From contig CAUYUJ010014174.1 in NCBI GenBank assembly GCA_963575745.1, positions 159,001 through 223,000 of the forward strand: a DNA stretch of 64,000 nucleotides. The letters run 5' to 3'. Below are positions 10,461-20,723 of this stretch, in pieces. The DNA is from Prorocentrum cordatum. Its lineage: Eukaryota > Sar > Dinophyceae > Prorocentrales > Prorocentraceae. Position numbers and translations under genes: made by a program. Each line of letters opens with the position of its first letter. The first letter of the stretch is position 1. A model generated the notes under the pieces. That model was not told where the DNA came from. It saw only the letters and a program-made list of their open reading frames with translations, and did not search any database.

Positions 10461-10629
10461 AACGCGACAAGCCGCGACAAGCCCCAGGGGCCACGCGACG
10501 CGCCCAGGAAGACTGGAGAATGGGGGCTCCGGGTCCGTTGAAGAAGCATCATCCGGATTGAGGATTGAGGTTTCCGGGGATCGACCAGGGCCTGAGTACA
10601 CTTGAGCTCGTTCCTCGAGGGCACGGTGG

Positions 10630-11060
10630 CGGATGTGTGTGTACATCTATATATACTCATGCACACACATATATATATATATACATTCATGCATACAACC
10701 ATCCATCCATCCATCCATACAGCTGTACGTACATACATACATCAACGCATGCATGTATGCATGCATGCATGCACACCTACCGACCTACTTACCTACCGCC
10801 CTACCCATTTGTCTATATCCCCCTCTGCCTACCATAGTTCCCTGCCTACTTGCCTACCTACCTATCTACCTCCCCCTACTCGCCTACCTACCTACATACA
10901 TACCTACATGCATGCAGGCATGCACACATACGCACAAACACACATACACACATACACTCATGTGCAGACATGATTTACAGCTGTGGTTTGCAACCATATT
11001 CTATGCCCGTATGTAAACGTGTGTGTGTGTATGTGTGTGTGTGTGTGTGCACGCTGATGC
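10630..11060. repeat. Mixed microsatellites (TA, ACAT, CATC, TACC, GT)
   Basis: Contains (TA)n near 10669, CATGCATG runs near 10745, CCTACCTA near 10850 and (GT)n near 11020. Confidence 0.85.
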
Positions 11061-11534
11061 CAAGCTCCCGTTCTACCGCAAAGCGTCGGGGGGCATGACG
11101 GAGGTCGCTGGGTTCGGTATCCTCCTTTTTGCTCCTGGTTAGGTTCCCCCTTCCCTGCGATACGTAGACTCTTCGAGCAGTTGGTTGTAGCCTTCTTGGC
11201 CTGTTCTGCGTATCGTCTCGCAGATATCATTTGAGCTAGAGGGAAGGGGGTTGGATGGGGGAGGAGGATGAGGGAGGTCTCCCCTTGGTGATGGTCAGCG
11301 GATGCGCGGCCGCGGTTCGGTACCAGCTGAACGTGTGTTGCCATTCTCTCGATTCCTGTTGTCTTCAACCGTAGATCTCTTCCCGAGTTCGAAGTCGTAA
11401 TCTTCAATCTTCCCTGTCCCGACCCACTGCGCTGCCCCTTTTTAATTCTTGTTGGGTGAAGTTGCGCTTTGACGTGGATCTGAGGAGAGAGTAGGAGCTC
11501 TTTCATTCAGTGTACGCCCTGTCCTCCACTACAG
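11061..11534. other. No gene seen
   Basis: Ordinary-complexity sequence. No domain, RNA gene or repeat recognised. It ends in a pyrimidine-rich stretch plus CAG (11532-11534) that could be a splice acceptor. Confidence 0.4.
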
Positions 11535-11631
11535 TTCATTCCTCGTGCCCGGACGCCGATTGAAGGACCAGGTCGCGAAGTTGAAGCGGCAGCACGAGGA
11601 GGCAGAGCTGAAGGTGCCGCCGGAGGGGTGA
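11535..11631 (+). other. Exon-like island 2 (coiled-coil-like)
   Basis: After CTACAG, one frame reads a heptad-like stretch RRLKDQVAKLKRQHEEAELK, then a stop at 11629-11631. Acceptor-like context and charged composition suggest a possible terminal exon. Confidence 0.3.
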
Positions 11632-11773
11632 GGACGAGAAAGGGAGGGGGGTCGATCTGTGCAGGGCCGCGGATCCGGTGAGCGGGTGAGGTGGCATCGA
11701 CCAGGAGGAGGTCCGGAGGGGGCGCCATAATTCACACGCGTGAGCATGATCGTCCTCCTAACGCTTGCCTCAT

Positions 11774-12007
11774 TCTAGGCCTCCCAGATGGGGTCCGAGT
11801 AGACGGGGTCGGAGGATCGCGTCGCATCGCCGATGCATCGTTGATGCATCGACGATGCGGCTCGATGTGGAGACCGTGTTTCCCCACGCCGACGTCGCCG
11901 ATGCATTGCCGACGTCACCCACGCATCGCCGATACATCGGCGAGGCATTGGCGATGCGGCGCAACCCTTTGACCCCATCTACTCGGACCGCATCCAGGAG
12001 GCCTCTA
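11774..12007. mobile_element. TIR element I, copy 1
   Basis: Inverted ends: left TAGGCCTCCCAGATGGGGTC then CGAGTAGACGGGGTC; right end is its diverged complement. The interior is made of GATGCATCGCCGATGC-like palindromic units, which give the Met-His-Arg-Arg-Cys reading frames. A second, truncated copy is at 60433. Confidence 0.65.
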
Positions 12008-12318
12008 CTCCTGCCTGTGCCTCCCCCCTCCTCCGCAGTCCCCTCTGCCTCATCATGCGAATCCCGCTCTCGTCGCCCTCCGGTCCCCTCTCTCCTCCAC
12101 CAGCAGTTCTGTGCGCTCTTTACCTGTTTGCGTCCGTGGCGCCCTTCTCCCGGGCGGCGGCCGGAGGGCGCGAGGGTCCTCGCGTAAGACCGCTTCGCTG
12201 TGCGCGCCTCCTCGGCGACCCGAGGTCCAGGGCAGCCTTCGAGCCGAGCCGGGCCTGCGCAGTTCGGGTCGTAGCGTGGGCCCCCGGCAGCGGCAGGGCC
12301 GTTCCATTCACCGTTCCA
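12008..12318. other. No gene seen
   Basis: GC-rich sequence, C-rich on the plus strand; no recognisable product on either strand. Confidence 0.4.
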
Positions 12319-12323
12319 GACAA

Positions 12324-12495
12324 TCGGGGGCGGACAGAACCCCCAACAGTGACACGTCGATTAGTGAATTGTCCGTTTTCGGTTTTCGAGAGGGCGCCGT
12401 GGTCGTTATTTTCCAGGCTTGCGCCCGCCAGGTTTGGGCCTCAGGTCGTTTTCAGTAAACCACGTTCTGCTAAAGGGGGGTCTGTCCATCCCCGA
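12324..12495. mobile_element. MITE-A copy 1
   Basis: 172 bp, ends TCGGGGGCGGACAGA ... TCTGTCCATCCCCGA. Flanked on both sides by GACAA (12319-12323, 12496-12500), a 5-bp target duplication. The interior resembles 43160-43330 and 58423-58595. Confidence 0.8.
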
Positions 12496-12500
12496 GACAA

Positions 12501-12696
12501 TCGGGGGCGGAAAAGAGGGGGGTGATGACTAGGGGGGGGGGGGATATCATGGCGTGGGCCATGGTCTTTCCCCAGATTTCATGGCGCCTCTTCTTGTTTC
12601 ATTGCGTCCCTGGCCCCCCCTGCTGGGCCGCGCACATGCCGCCGGTCATGATTTGCACCTTCCCCTCTTGGACACCCCCCTCTTGGCCTCTCCCGA
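12501..12696. mobile_element. MITE-C copy 1
   Basis: Begins TCGGGGGCGGAAAAGAGGGG and ends with the imperfect complement (CCCCTCTTGGCCTCTCCCGA). Flanked by GACAA (12496-12500, 12697-12701). The interior CATGGCGTGGGCCAT...CATGGCGCCTC matches 43754-43942. Confidence 0.75.
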
Positions 12697-12701
12697 GACA
12701 A

Positions 12702-12874
12702 TCGGGGGTGGACAGACCTCCTGCCCTGACACGGTGATCCGCGAATCGGCCGTGTTCGGTTCGCGAGAGGGCGCCGCGGCCGTCGTTTTTGCGGGTCCAG
12801 ATCCGTCGGTGTCGGCCCCAGGCCGGTTTTGCGGGTCCAGGTGGTTTACTAAAGGGAGGTTTGTCCACCGCCCA
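12702..12874. mobile_element. MITE-B copy 1
   Basis: Begins TCGGGGGTGGACAGACCTCC and ends AGGTTTGTCCACCGCCCA, related but not identical to MITE-A. It abuts GACAA on the left; the right duplication is not visible. Confidence 0.65.
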
Positions 12875-13159
12875 TCCTTTCACTGCTTCCAGAAAAGTGC
12901 GTATTGAACATGGAAGCGGCCAAGAAACGGCGACCAGAAACGCCAACAACAACGGCTCCGGGACTGGAGCCAGAGCCAGAATCGGTAAACAGCGGCGATG
13001 GAACCGGTAACAAAAACGGCGTCGGAACCGGCATCGAAAAATCAGCCCTGTCGTTTCAAGGGCCCTCTGCGTTGCTGTCGTTTGGGTTCGCATCGCGTTG
13101 GGGACCATTCCGATCGCTCCCACCGCGAGCGCCCACCGCACCCGCTTGGCCCACCGCAG
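12875..13159. other. No gene seen
   Basis: Lower-GC, A-rich stretch (AAGAAACGGCGACCAGAAACG) then GC-rich sequence ending in CCACCGCAG, a possible splice acceptor. The part near 12985-13060 (AACAAAAACGGCGTCGGAAC) recurs at 54480-54560. Confidence 0.4.
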
Positions 13160-13275
13160 TCCCAGAAGAGGATCGTCGAGCTGCTGGAGAAGAGCTCCAA
13201 GCAGCAGAAGTCGGTGGACGAGGCTGAGCGCGAGGCCGGGAGGAGGGCGAGGGCGGAGTCGTCGTCGTCGATCGA
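13160..13275 (+). other. Exon-like island 3 (coiled-coil-like)
   Basis: After CACCGCAG the frame encodes QKRIVELLEKSSKQQKSV and then a DEAEREAGRRARAE segment: strongly helical and charged. Possible host exon, product unknown. Confidence 0.3.
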
Positions 13276-13734
13276 GGATCGAGGTTCGAGAAACGAAGAG
13301 GTGTATCCAGTTTGTTGTTCCGTCTGGGGGGACCGTTTCAGGCCTATGGGCCGACGGAAAGCGGTCCTGGATGAACAGTTGGCCAGGTGGCATACCGCGA
13401 CAGGGGTCCAGGTACCCGACCAGGGTTGAGCGGATTGAGTCAGACGGTGCTGGAGGAGGACAAGGAGGGAGGATGGCCCAGATCTCTTTTACGATGTGAT
13501 GTCAACGGAATGTGTGGGGGCCCAGATTCGGGATGCACAAATTGTCCAGGGGAAGGGGTCCAGATCTCTGCGGGCCTACGTGGTGAGAACACGACGTCGG
13601 AGGTCTGGGGACGAGGAGAGGAAGGAGGCTATCAGGAGTTGCCCTGGTTGGTTCTGGCACGCAAGTTTGAGGCGCTTGGCCTTTGAGAGCAGGTTTCTAG
13701 GATGGTTTTTGGGGGGCGTCAAGGTTCCGGGGGG
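13276..13734. other. No gene seen
   Basis: Mixed-complexity sequence; short frames only. Confidence 0.35.
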
Positions 13735-13815
13735 GGCCTCCGGTGAGGAGGAGGAGGAGCAGGAGGAGGAGGAGGAGGAGGAAGAGGAGGAGGAGGAGGA
13801 GGAGGGGGAGGAGGA
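13735..13815. repeat. (GGA)n tract
   Basis: GAG/GGA purine repeat. Confidence 0.85.
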
Positions 13816-13989
13816 GGTTCCTAGCGTCGCATTCGCCTTGCCTGCGTAGTCTACTCGACGGGCCCGTCGAGATCCGGGCTCTCGAGGCGGGCACACGAGC
13901 TCAAATACCTGGCCCAGCGCCAGCCAAGAGGGCGAGTGAGCTGAAGAGGTCGGCCCGAGATCGGGTGGCACCCGTTGCACAACCCTGTC

Positions 13990-14155
13990 GTCGAGCAGAA
14001 GGCTTCAGTCGGGCGTGCCCCTCTACAGTCGGAAAATTCAAAAAGTAGAACAAGCAGTCTGGGGACGATGTTTCTATTTTTGGATGAAAATACGTTTGAT
14101 TATGTTGTTGACTCTGCTTTTAATCCCCATATCCTAAGATGGGGTTCTTGATATT
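13990..14155. repeat. Dispersed repeat fragment
   Basis: CCCCTCTACAGTCGGAAAAT through GGGGACGATGTTTC resembles 62970-63030. It is followed by CCCCATATCCTAAG, which recurs at 15006 on the far side of the satellite. Confidence 0.55.
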
Positions 14156-14194
14156 ACTTGGACGCCTCCTACTCCTCATCCTTCTTCTCCTTCT

Positions 14195-14350
14195 CCTCCC
14201 CTCTCCTCCTCATACCCAGAGCTACTCACACACAGACTGACTCACACCTCGACTTACTTATACTTACCCAGACTTACTCACACACACACAATTACTCTTA
14301 CTCAGACCTACTCATACTCAGACCTACTCCTACTCAGACTTACTCGTGGT
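14195..14350. repeat. CTCA/ACTCAGAC microsatellite
   Basis: Imperfect ACTCACAC / ACTCAGACCT repeats. Confidence 0.75.
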
Positions 14351-14365
14351 GAGACTCATGCACGC

Positions 14366-15006
14366 CCCGTTCGCGGCCGTTTTGTGGGGATACCTCAAGC
14401 GGTTTGCTTGTTTTCTGTCTCAACATCCTTGGCTACCAGAGCAGATTGTGAGGATGTCTCAGGCGGGGCGCTGGTTTCAGCTCCCCCTGAGGGGAGCCGC
14501 CAGGGGTTATCTCACGGTCCCGTTCGCGGCCGTTTTGTGAGGATGTCTCAAGCGGTTTGCCTGCTTTCTGTCCCAACATCCTTCGCTTTCGGAGCAGATT
14601 TGGAGGATGTCTCGAGCGAGGTGCTCATTTTCACCCCCTAAGGAGCTCACGGTCCCGTTCGCGGCCGTTTTGCGGGGATGTCTCAAGCGGTTTGCCTGCT
14701 TTTTGCCTCAACATCCTTCGCTTCCGGACCAGATTTGGAGGATGTCTCGAGCGAGGCGCTCATTTTCATCCCCCTAAGGGGAGCCGCCAGGGGTTATCTC
14801 ACGGTCCCGTTCGCGGCCGTTTTGTGAGGATGTCTCAAGCGGTTTGTTTGTTTTTGTGTCCCAGCATCTTTCGCTTTCGGAGCAGATTTGGAGAATGTCT
14901 CGAGCGAGGTGCTCATTTTCACCATCCTAAGGGGAGCCGCCAGGGGTTCTCTCACGGTCCCGTTCGCGGCCGTTTTGTGGGGATGTCTCAAGTGCTTTGC
15001 TTGTTC
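14366..15006 (+). repeat. Satellite S, subfamily 1
   Basis: About four to five units of 135-160 bp. Landmarks in each: TTCGCGGCCGTTTTGTG, GGATGTCTCAAGCGGTTTG, CTTTCGGAGCAGATTTGGAG and CTAAGGGGAGCCGCCAGGGG. Continuous reading frames arise only from the lack of stops in the unit. Confidence 0.85.
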
Positions 15007-15054
15007 CCCATATCCTAAGTATGGGTTTCTTGTTATTGGCGGACCGCGCCGGAG

Positions 15055-15380
15055 GAGAACACAGACGAGAACACACCACTCCTCTCACTCAGACCCACTC
15101 AGACTCACTCATCACGCAGACCCACTATTCACTCGGACTCACTCAGTCACTCAGACTCACTCATCACTCAGACCCACTCATCACTCATACCCACTCATCA
15201 TTCAGACTCATTCATCACTCGGACTCAGGCATGACTCAGACTCATCTCTCCGACTCACTCATCACTCAGACTCACTCATCACTCAGACTCACTCATCACT
15301 CAGACTCACTCGTACTTGTATTCATACATTCACTACACTCACTTAGGTCCACTCATCGGATGATTGACACACACACACAC
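15055..15380. repeat. CTCA/ACTCATC microsatellite
   Basis: ACTCACTCATCACTCAGACT-type repeats between two satellite blocks. Confidence 0.8.
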
Positions 15381-15384
15381 TGAT

Positions 15385-16120
15385 GTTGAGGATGTGTCAG
15401 GCGATTCTGTGGCTTCAGCACTCCTAAGGGGAGCGGCGGGGTGGTATTTCCTTCGGCCCCGTTCGCTGATTTTTGTGGGGATGTTTCAGGCGGTTTGGCC
15501 ATTTCTCTTCCAACATGTTTCGCTTTCGGAGCAGTTTGCGAGGATGTCTCAGGCGATTCGTTGGTTTCAGCACTCCTAAGGGGAGCGGCGGGGGGGTATT
15601 TCCCTCGGCCCCTTTCGCGGGATTTTGTGGGGATGTCTCAGGCGGTTTTGCGTTATTCTCCTCCAACATGTTTCGCTTTCGGAGCAGATTTGAAGGATGT
15701 CTCAGGCGATTCGCTGGTTTCAGCACTCGAAGGGGAGCGGCGGGGGGGTATTTCACTCGGCCCCTTTCGCGGGATTTTGTGGAGATGTCTCATGCGGTTT
15801 TGTCATTTTCTCTTCCAACATGTTTCGCGTTCGGAGCAGATTTGGAGGATGTCTCAGGCGATTCGCTGGTTTCAGCACTCTAAGGGGAGCGACGGGGAGG
15901 TATTTCACTTGGCCCGTTTCGTTGGATGTTGTGGGGATGTCTCAGGCGGTTTGGCCATTTTCTCTTCCAACATGTTCGCTTTCGGTGCAGATTTGGAGGA
16001 CGTTCGCGCCCAGTTTGCGGGGATGTCTCAGGCGGTCTGGCCGTTATGATGCTGGGCATCTGTTGTTGTCGGAGCAGTTTTGGGAGGATGTCTCAGGCGA
16101 TTTGCTGGTTCCAGCACTCC
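15385..16120 (+). repeat. Satellite S, subfamily 2
   Basis: About five units of roughly 150-160 bp related to subfamily 1, but with TCTCAGGCGATTCGYTGG, CAGCACTCCTAAGGGGAGCG and CAACATGTTTCGCTTTCGG. Confidence 0.85.
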
Positions 16121-16272
16121 CAAAGAGGAGGAGGAGGAGGAGGAGGAGGAGGAGGAGGAGGAGAGAGGAGGAGGGAGGAGGAGGAGGAGAGAGGAGGAGG
16201 AGGAGGGAGGAGCGAGGGAGGAGGAGAAGAGGACAGCAGAAGGAAGGAGGAGGACAGGGGAGCATGATGATG

Positions 16273-16332
<60 letters not shown>

Positions 16333-16376
16333 GGAGGAGGAGGAGGAGGAGGAGGAGGAGGAGGAGGAGGAGGAGG
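16121..16376. repeat. (GAG)n and (ATG)n block
   Basis: GGA repeats, then an almost pure GAT run at 16264-16332, then GGA again. The poly-Met, poly-Glu and poly-Ser frames are artefacts. Confidence 0.9.
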
Positions 16377-16494
16377 ACGTGGGCAACTCGAGTAGCCAGG
16401 GCCAGACGATCGAGGTTTGATGTTCCAAGGCTTCAGGTTTTGCTCCAACGCTTCCGCCTCACTCTCCTTCGCTCTCCGCTCTCCTTCACTCTTC

Positions 16495-16990
16495 TGCATT
16501 CATACTCACTCATACTCAGATTCAGTCACACGCAGGTTCACTCGCACTCATACTCGCTCATATCCATATTTAAACTTACTCACACAGACTCACGCTCAGA
16601 ACCACTCATACTCAGACTTGCTCCGATTCAGACTCATCATCCTTCGGTCCGCTCAAACGCAGACCGGCTCACACTCAGACTGCCTCGCATCCATACCCAA
16701 TCACACCCGGCGCACTCGCATTCAGATTCATTAACACACACATTTTTCTCACACCTCAGACCCACTCAAGCCCAGACTCACTCAGGCTCAGACGCATCAT
16801 GCTACGATCCGCTCAATCACAGACTGGCTCACACTCAGATTCGTCCATATTCAGACCCATTCGCACACAGACGCACTCGCGCTCATTTTTTCTCACACGC
16901 ATACCCACTCAAACCCAGGCTCAATCGCACCCAGATTAACTCACACTCAGAATCAGTCGCTCTCAGATTTGCTACTGGTCGCACTCATGC
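16495..16990. repeat. CTCA/ACTCAGA microsatellite (degenerate)
   Basis: ACTCATACTCAGATT / CACACTCAGA type repeats. Confidence 0.7.
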
Positions 16991-17099
16991 TTGCAGACTG
17001 TGGGAATGTCTCGAGCGAGCCGTTCGCCCTCGCACGCAGGCGCTCATTGACAGATATCAATAGAAATACGTACCAAGATCATGAGATGCACATATGGGG

Positions 17100-17515
17100 G
17101 GCCCCGCGTCGAGTTATTTTCTGTCCCAGCATCTTCCGTTTTCCGAGCAGATTTGGAGGATGTCTCGAGCGAGGCGCTCATTTTCACCCCCCTAAGGGGA
17201 GCCGCCAGGGGTTATCTCACAGTCCCGTTCGCAGCCATTTTGTGGGGATGACTCAAGCGGTTTGGCTGTTTTTTGTCCCAACATTCTTTGCTTTTCGAAC
17301 AGATTTGGAGGATGTCTCGAGCGAGGCGCTCAGTTTCACCCCCCACCTAAGGGGAGCCGCCAGGGGTTATCTCACGGTCACGTTCGCAGCCGTTTTGTGG
17401 GGATGTTTCCATCGGTTTGCTCGTTTTCTGTCCCAACATCTTTCGCGGTCGGAGCAGATTTGGAGGATGTCTCGAGCGAGGTGCTCACTTTCACCCCCCA
17501 GGTGGGCAAGATTTT
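17100..17515 (+). repeat. Satellite S, subfamily 1, second block
   Basis: About three units of the 14366-15006 repeat. Confidence 0.8.
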
Positions 17516-17559
17516 GAGGATGTCTCGATCGGTGGCCAGGCTCGTGGGCACAGATTCTC

Positions 17560-17830
17560 TTCAGGATGCCACAGGAGGCTCCGGCAGGCTCCAGGAGGCC
17601 CCAGGAGACCACATAAGGCCCAAGGAGGCATCAGGAGGCTACAGAAAGATTCAAGAGGCCACAGGATGTCCCAAGAGGCTCTAGGAGGCCCCAGGAAGCT
17701 CCGGATGCCTCAGGAAGCCACAGGAGGCCTCAGGAGGCCAGAGGAAGCGCCATGAGGTCTCGGAAAGGTAACAGGAGGCCCCGAGAGGCCCCAGGAGCAG
17801 GAGGCTTCAGAAGGCAACGGGAGTGGCTCC
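17560..17830. repeat. Decamer array (CAGGAGGCCC)
   Basis: Repeats of CAGGAGGCYC / CCAAGAGGCT, the complement-like orientation of the CCTCTTGG decamers at 8.1-8.9 kb. Confidence 0.75.
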
Positions 17831-17834
17831 AATC

Positions 17835-18090
17835 CCATGTGGGTTACGTATGCTCCTATAGATTGGGCCTCACCTGGAGCACGAATCCTTGATGTTATAC
17901 GTATGTTTATATAGATTGTCCTTCTCCTGTGTACTTATGATTTATGTTCCTATAGGGCCTCTCCTGGGGCACGAGTCCTTGGTGTTTTACGCGTGTTCCT
18001 ATACAGTGCCCCCTTCTCCTGCGGCTCCAATCCGCAATGTTTATGTACGTCTGGTGCTATAGATTGGGCCTCTCCTGGGGCACGAATCCT
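17835..18090. repeat. GGGCCTCTCCTGGGGCACGA repeats
   Basis: Three imperfect copies of GGGCCTCWCCTGGRGCACGA about 70-115 bp apart, each near TATAGATTGGG or TCCTATA. Confidence 0.6.
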
Positions 18091-18094
18091 CCCT

Positions 18095-18215
18095 AGGAAG
18101 TCCCAGGGGGCCCCAAGAGGCTCCTGGAGGCCCCAGGAAGCCCCAGTAGGTTACAGGAAGCCCCAGGAGGCCCCAGGAGGCCCCAGGAGGCCCCAGGAGG
18201 CCCCAGGAGGACCCA
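18095..18215. repeat. Decamer array (GGCCCCAGGA)
   Basis: Near-perfect tandem GGCCCCAGGA at 18165-18212. Confidence 0.85.
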
Positions 18216-18327
18216 GGCTCCTGCGCAGAGACGCGCTCGTACTACTGAGGCTCATTCACACTCCAATTCATTTTCAGTTAGATTCCTGACCAGACCGTCA
18301 CAACTGAAGCCCGTTTATATTCGAAAG

Positions 18328-18675
18328 TTGTTGCGCCTAGACATTTACGGCGGACAGGTCCATGCGAATATATGCACATATGGGGAGTTCCACGCAGTCA
18401 ATGGTTTTTCGTCCTTAATCGGCCTGTCGGAGGACATGCCCGACCTAACGGTAGGCACAGCTTTCACAGAACATGTGACTACGGTCCTGGACTCAGGACT
18501 TCTCGTCCTTTTCCCCATGCCTGTTCCTCAACCCCGGGCCTTTCTTCGTGACCCCCGTGCCGGAACTCAGCTCCCCAGACTACCTTGGGCGTTGCGTATT
18601 GGGGGAGTCATACATGGGGGGCGGCGAGGGTGGTCCGCAAAGGTACCCAAACTGTACTTAAAGGAGCCCCCATGA
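18328..18675 (+). other. Open frame of ordinary complexity, unknown
   Basis: A 115-codon open stretch outside repeats. The first 70 codons are not low-complexity (e.g. VNGFSSLIGLSEDMPDL), but no family was recognised, there is no ATG with clear context, and the end runs into dispersed repeat. It is probably not a gene. Confidence 0.15.
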
Positions 18676-18689
18676 GGCTCCAGAGGGGC

Positions 18690-19460
18690 CCGAAAGGGGC
18701 ACGAAAGGGGACCGTTTCTGACCCCCCCATTGATGACCCCCCCATTTAGCCACGCCCAGTTCCCCCCCCATTTAGTGCCACGCCCAGCTGCCCAGCTGCC
18801 CCTGGGTCTGTATACACGTGTTTGAATATCCGATATAACCCGTGCAGTGGCACGGCAATTTATATATATATACATATATAAATATATACACACGTACATG
18901 CATATTTGGAAACGCTGTGGTCTAGATCTGGGAGAAGATGGGTTGATACATGGGTACACCTGTAAATGTATAGGTAGATGGGCGTGTGGGCCGGTAGATG
19001 GATGGATGCACACATAAAAAGGAAAGGTGTAACGCTATATGCTGATACAGGGGTGATATGCATATATATACACACATATATATATATGGACGTACCATTA
19101 TACACATCTGCGATGGGTAACTGAGTGCATGTGGCGACCCATGCATCCAATTGTGTATGAACGGATACAGAAAATGTTCGACGTGCCTACATGTGTTTAT
19201 GAATATTCAAGACGGGGTCGAAAGGCAGGGAACGACGACTATCTCCATATCGATGTATGAGCGCATGTATACATGAACGTATTTGTACGTATATGTGTAA
19301 CAATACACATGTATACTGATATACCAGTAGATGAGGGATGCATACGTGGACATACATGTAAGCACATGGACACTCAGACATGCGCAGATACACGTATGTG
19401 TATGTACCCGTACGCATTGATGTGTGCATATATGCAGTTGCGTAGTTGCATCTATTATAC
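18690..19460. repeat. AT-rich microsatellites
   Basis: (TA)n, ATATAC, ACACGTAC and GTATATG repeats at 18855-18900, 19055-19090 and scattered to 19450, preceded by CCCCCCATTTAGTGCCACG repeats near 18730-18790. No gene. Confidence 0.75.
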
Positions 19461-19529
19461 ACCAATCCAAGGGTGTTCGACGCATCCCACCACCGTGCCT
19501 GGGCCGTAGGTGTGCAGCATCTTGGATGT

Positions 19530-20060
19530 TCGTTGGGATCTCGTGGGGGGCCTCTCGGGTGTCTCGTGGAGGCAGTTTGGAAACCTCTTCTGGGGGGGGG
19601 GGGGCTCTCACGGCCTAGGGGGCCCTTGCGGCCTCTGGGGGGGGGGGGGGGGGGGGCCATTTAATTACGGCCTCCTGGGCGCCTCTTGGGGCCTCCAGGG
19701 GGCATGTTGGGGCGGAAGGCTTGGGGCCGCCTTGGGGCCGTCTGGGGCCTTATTGGGGCCTTTTGGGGGGCCGTCTTGGGCCGCTCTGGGGGCCTCTCGG
19801 AGGCCTCTTTGACAGTTTTGAGGTGGTCGGGTGGCCTCGTGGCGCGCTCTGGAGCGTCGGAAAGCGGCGAGAACGCGAACATTCGTCAAACACCTGGGGG
19901 CGGTCCATGATTTGTGCTTCTTGGGGCCCTCATGGGAGGCCTCACAGAGACCGTTTCGGGCGTCTTGAAGGCCTTGGACCACTGTGATGCCATCTCAGAC
20001 GTCTTTGAGCGATCTGTCGGCTACCTGGGGCCCTCTTGAGCAGTCTTGGGGGCCTCGCTC
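19530..20060. repeat. G-rich decamer array with long G runs
   Basis: GGCCTCTTGG-like units and poly-G runs at about 19590-19602 and 19635-19655. Confidence 0.75.
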
Positions 20061-20109
20061 TCGGGCCCAACCAGGTCATGCGAGAGCCTGTCATTAGCCC
20101 AGGGCGTGT

Positions 20110-20140
20110 GTGTGTATCTGTATATATATATATATATATA

Positions 20141-20173
<33 letters not shown>

Positions 20174-20215
20174 GTGTGTATATATATATATACATATATA
20201 TATATATAGACATGC
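20110..20215. repeat. (TA)n microsatellite upstream of YR element 1
   Basis: TATATATA with GTATATGTG interruptions. The first recognisable base of the element lies about 30 bp after it, in TA-rich sequence. Confidence 0.85.
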
Positions 20216-20242
20216 AGACATACATGGTTATACATGTGTATA

Positions 20243-20312
20243 TGGTAGTTTTTGCACAGCTGAGGGCTAGGCAGAGGCAGAGGTCCGACGTACTCATACT
20301 TTGGCTCTCAAT
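20243..20312 (+). repeat. Split direct repeat A1 of YR element 1
   Basis: TGGTAGTTTT...GAGGGCTAGGCAGAGGCAGA, GGTCCGACGTACTCAT, TTGGCTCT; matched at 26773-26840 (A2). Confidence 0.8.
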
Positions 20313-20339
20313 TTTTGGGGGCCCCAGCGCCTGGCGTCC

Positions 20340-20723
20340 ATGATCTCCGCCCTCAGCGCGCTGGTGCCGGAGCTGGGGCGCAGCCTTGGCACGGGCCTCG
20401 CCGTCTGGGCGGCGCGCGGCGACCCAGCGGTCTGCCCCGTGTGCACCTGCGAGCCCACCTTGCAGTGCCCCGACTTGCACTGTCACTGCTCGGTGCTGCG
20501 GGGTGACTCCCAGTCCGGCCCCTCCACCGCGGTGCTGGTGGCCTGCGTGGTGGGTGCCACGCTCGCTGGCGCCTCCGTCGGCGCTGCGGGCGCTTGGGCC
20601 GTCCTCCGCCTCCGCAGCCTTTCTGCCGGCCCGTCCGCTGGCCACGCCGAGTCCGACGAGCTGGGCGAGGAGGCGCGGGCGCAGGTGAGGGCGCTTCGCG
20701 AGCGCAAGCTCGCCCTGCAGTGA
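20340..20723 (+). CDS. YR element 1 ORF0: small Cys-rich single-pass membrane protein
   Basis: 127 aa from ATG 20340. After about 30 residues comes a Cys cluster, VCPVCTCEPTLQCPDLHCHC, then a hydrophobic segment of about 25 residues (TAVLVACVVGATLAGASVGA onward), followed by a basic and then a Glu/Arg-rich helical tail. A Cys-rich head with one membrane span suggests a small membrane-anchored factor. The function is unknown. The stop TGA (20721-20723) shares its A with the ORF1 ATG (TGATG). Element 2 has a protein of the same type and position, so it seems a regular part of this family. Confidence 0.6.
   Translation: MISALSALVPELGRSLGTGLAVWAARGDPAVCPVCTCEPTLQCPDLHCHCSVLRGDSQSGPSTAVLVACVVGATLAGASVGAAGAWAVLRLRSLSAGPSAGHAESDELGEEARAQVRALRERKLALQ

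Noticed and set aside
16080-17063. Frame with poly-Glu, poly-Met and poly-Arg
   Set aside because: Translation of GAG, ATG and CTCA repeats.
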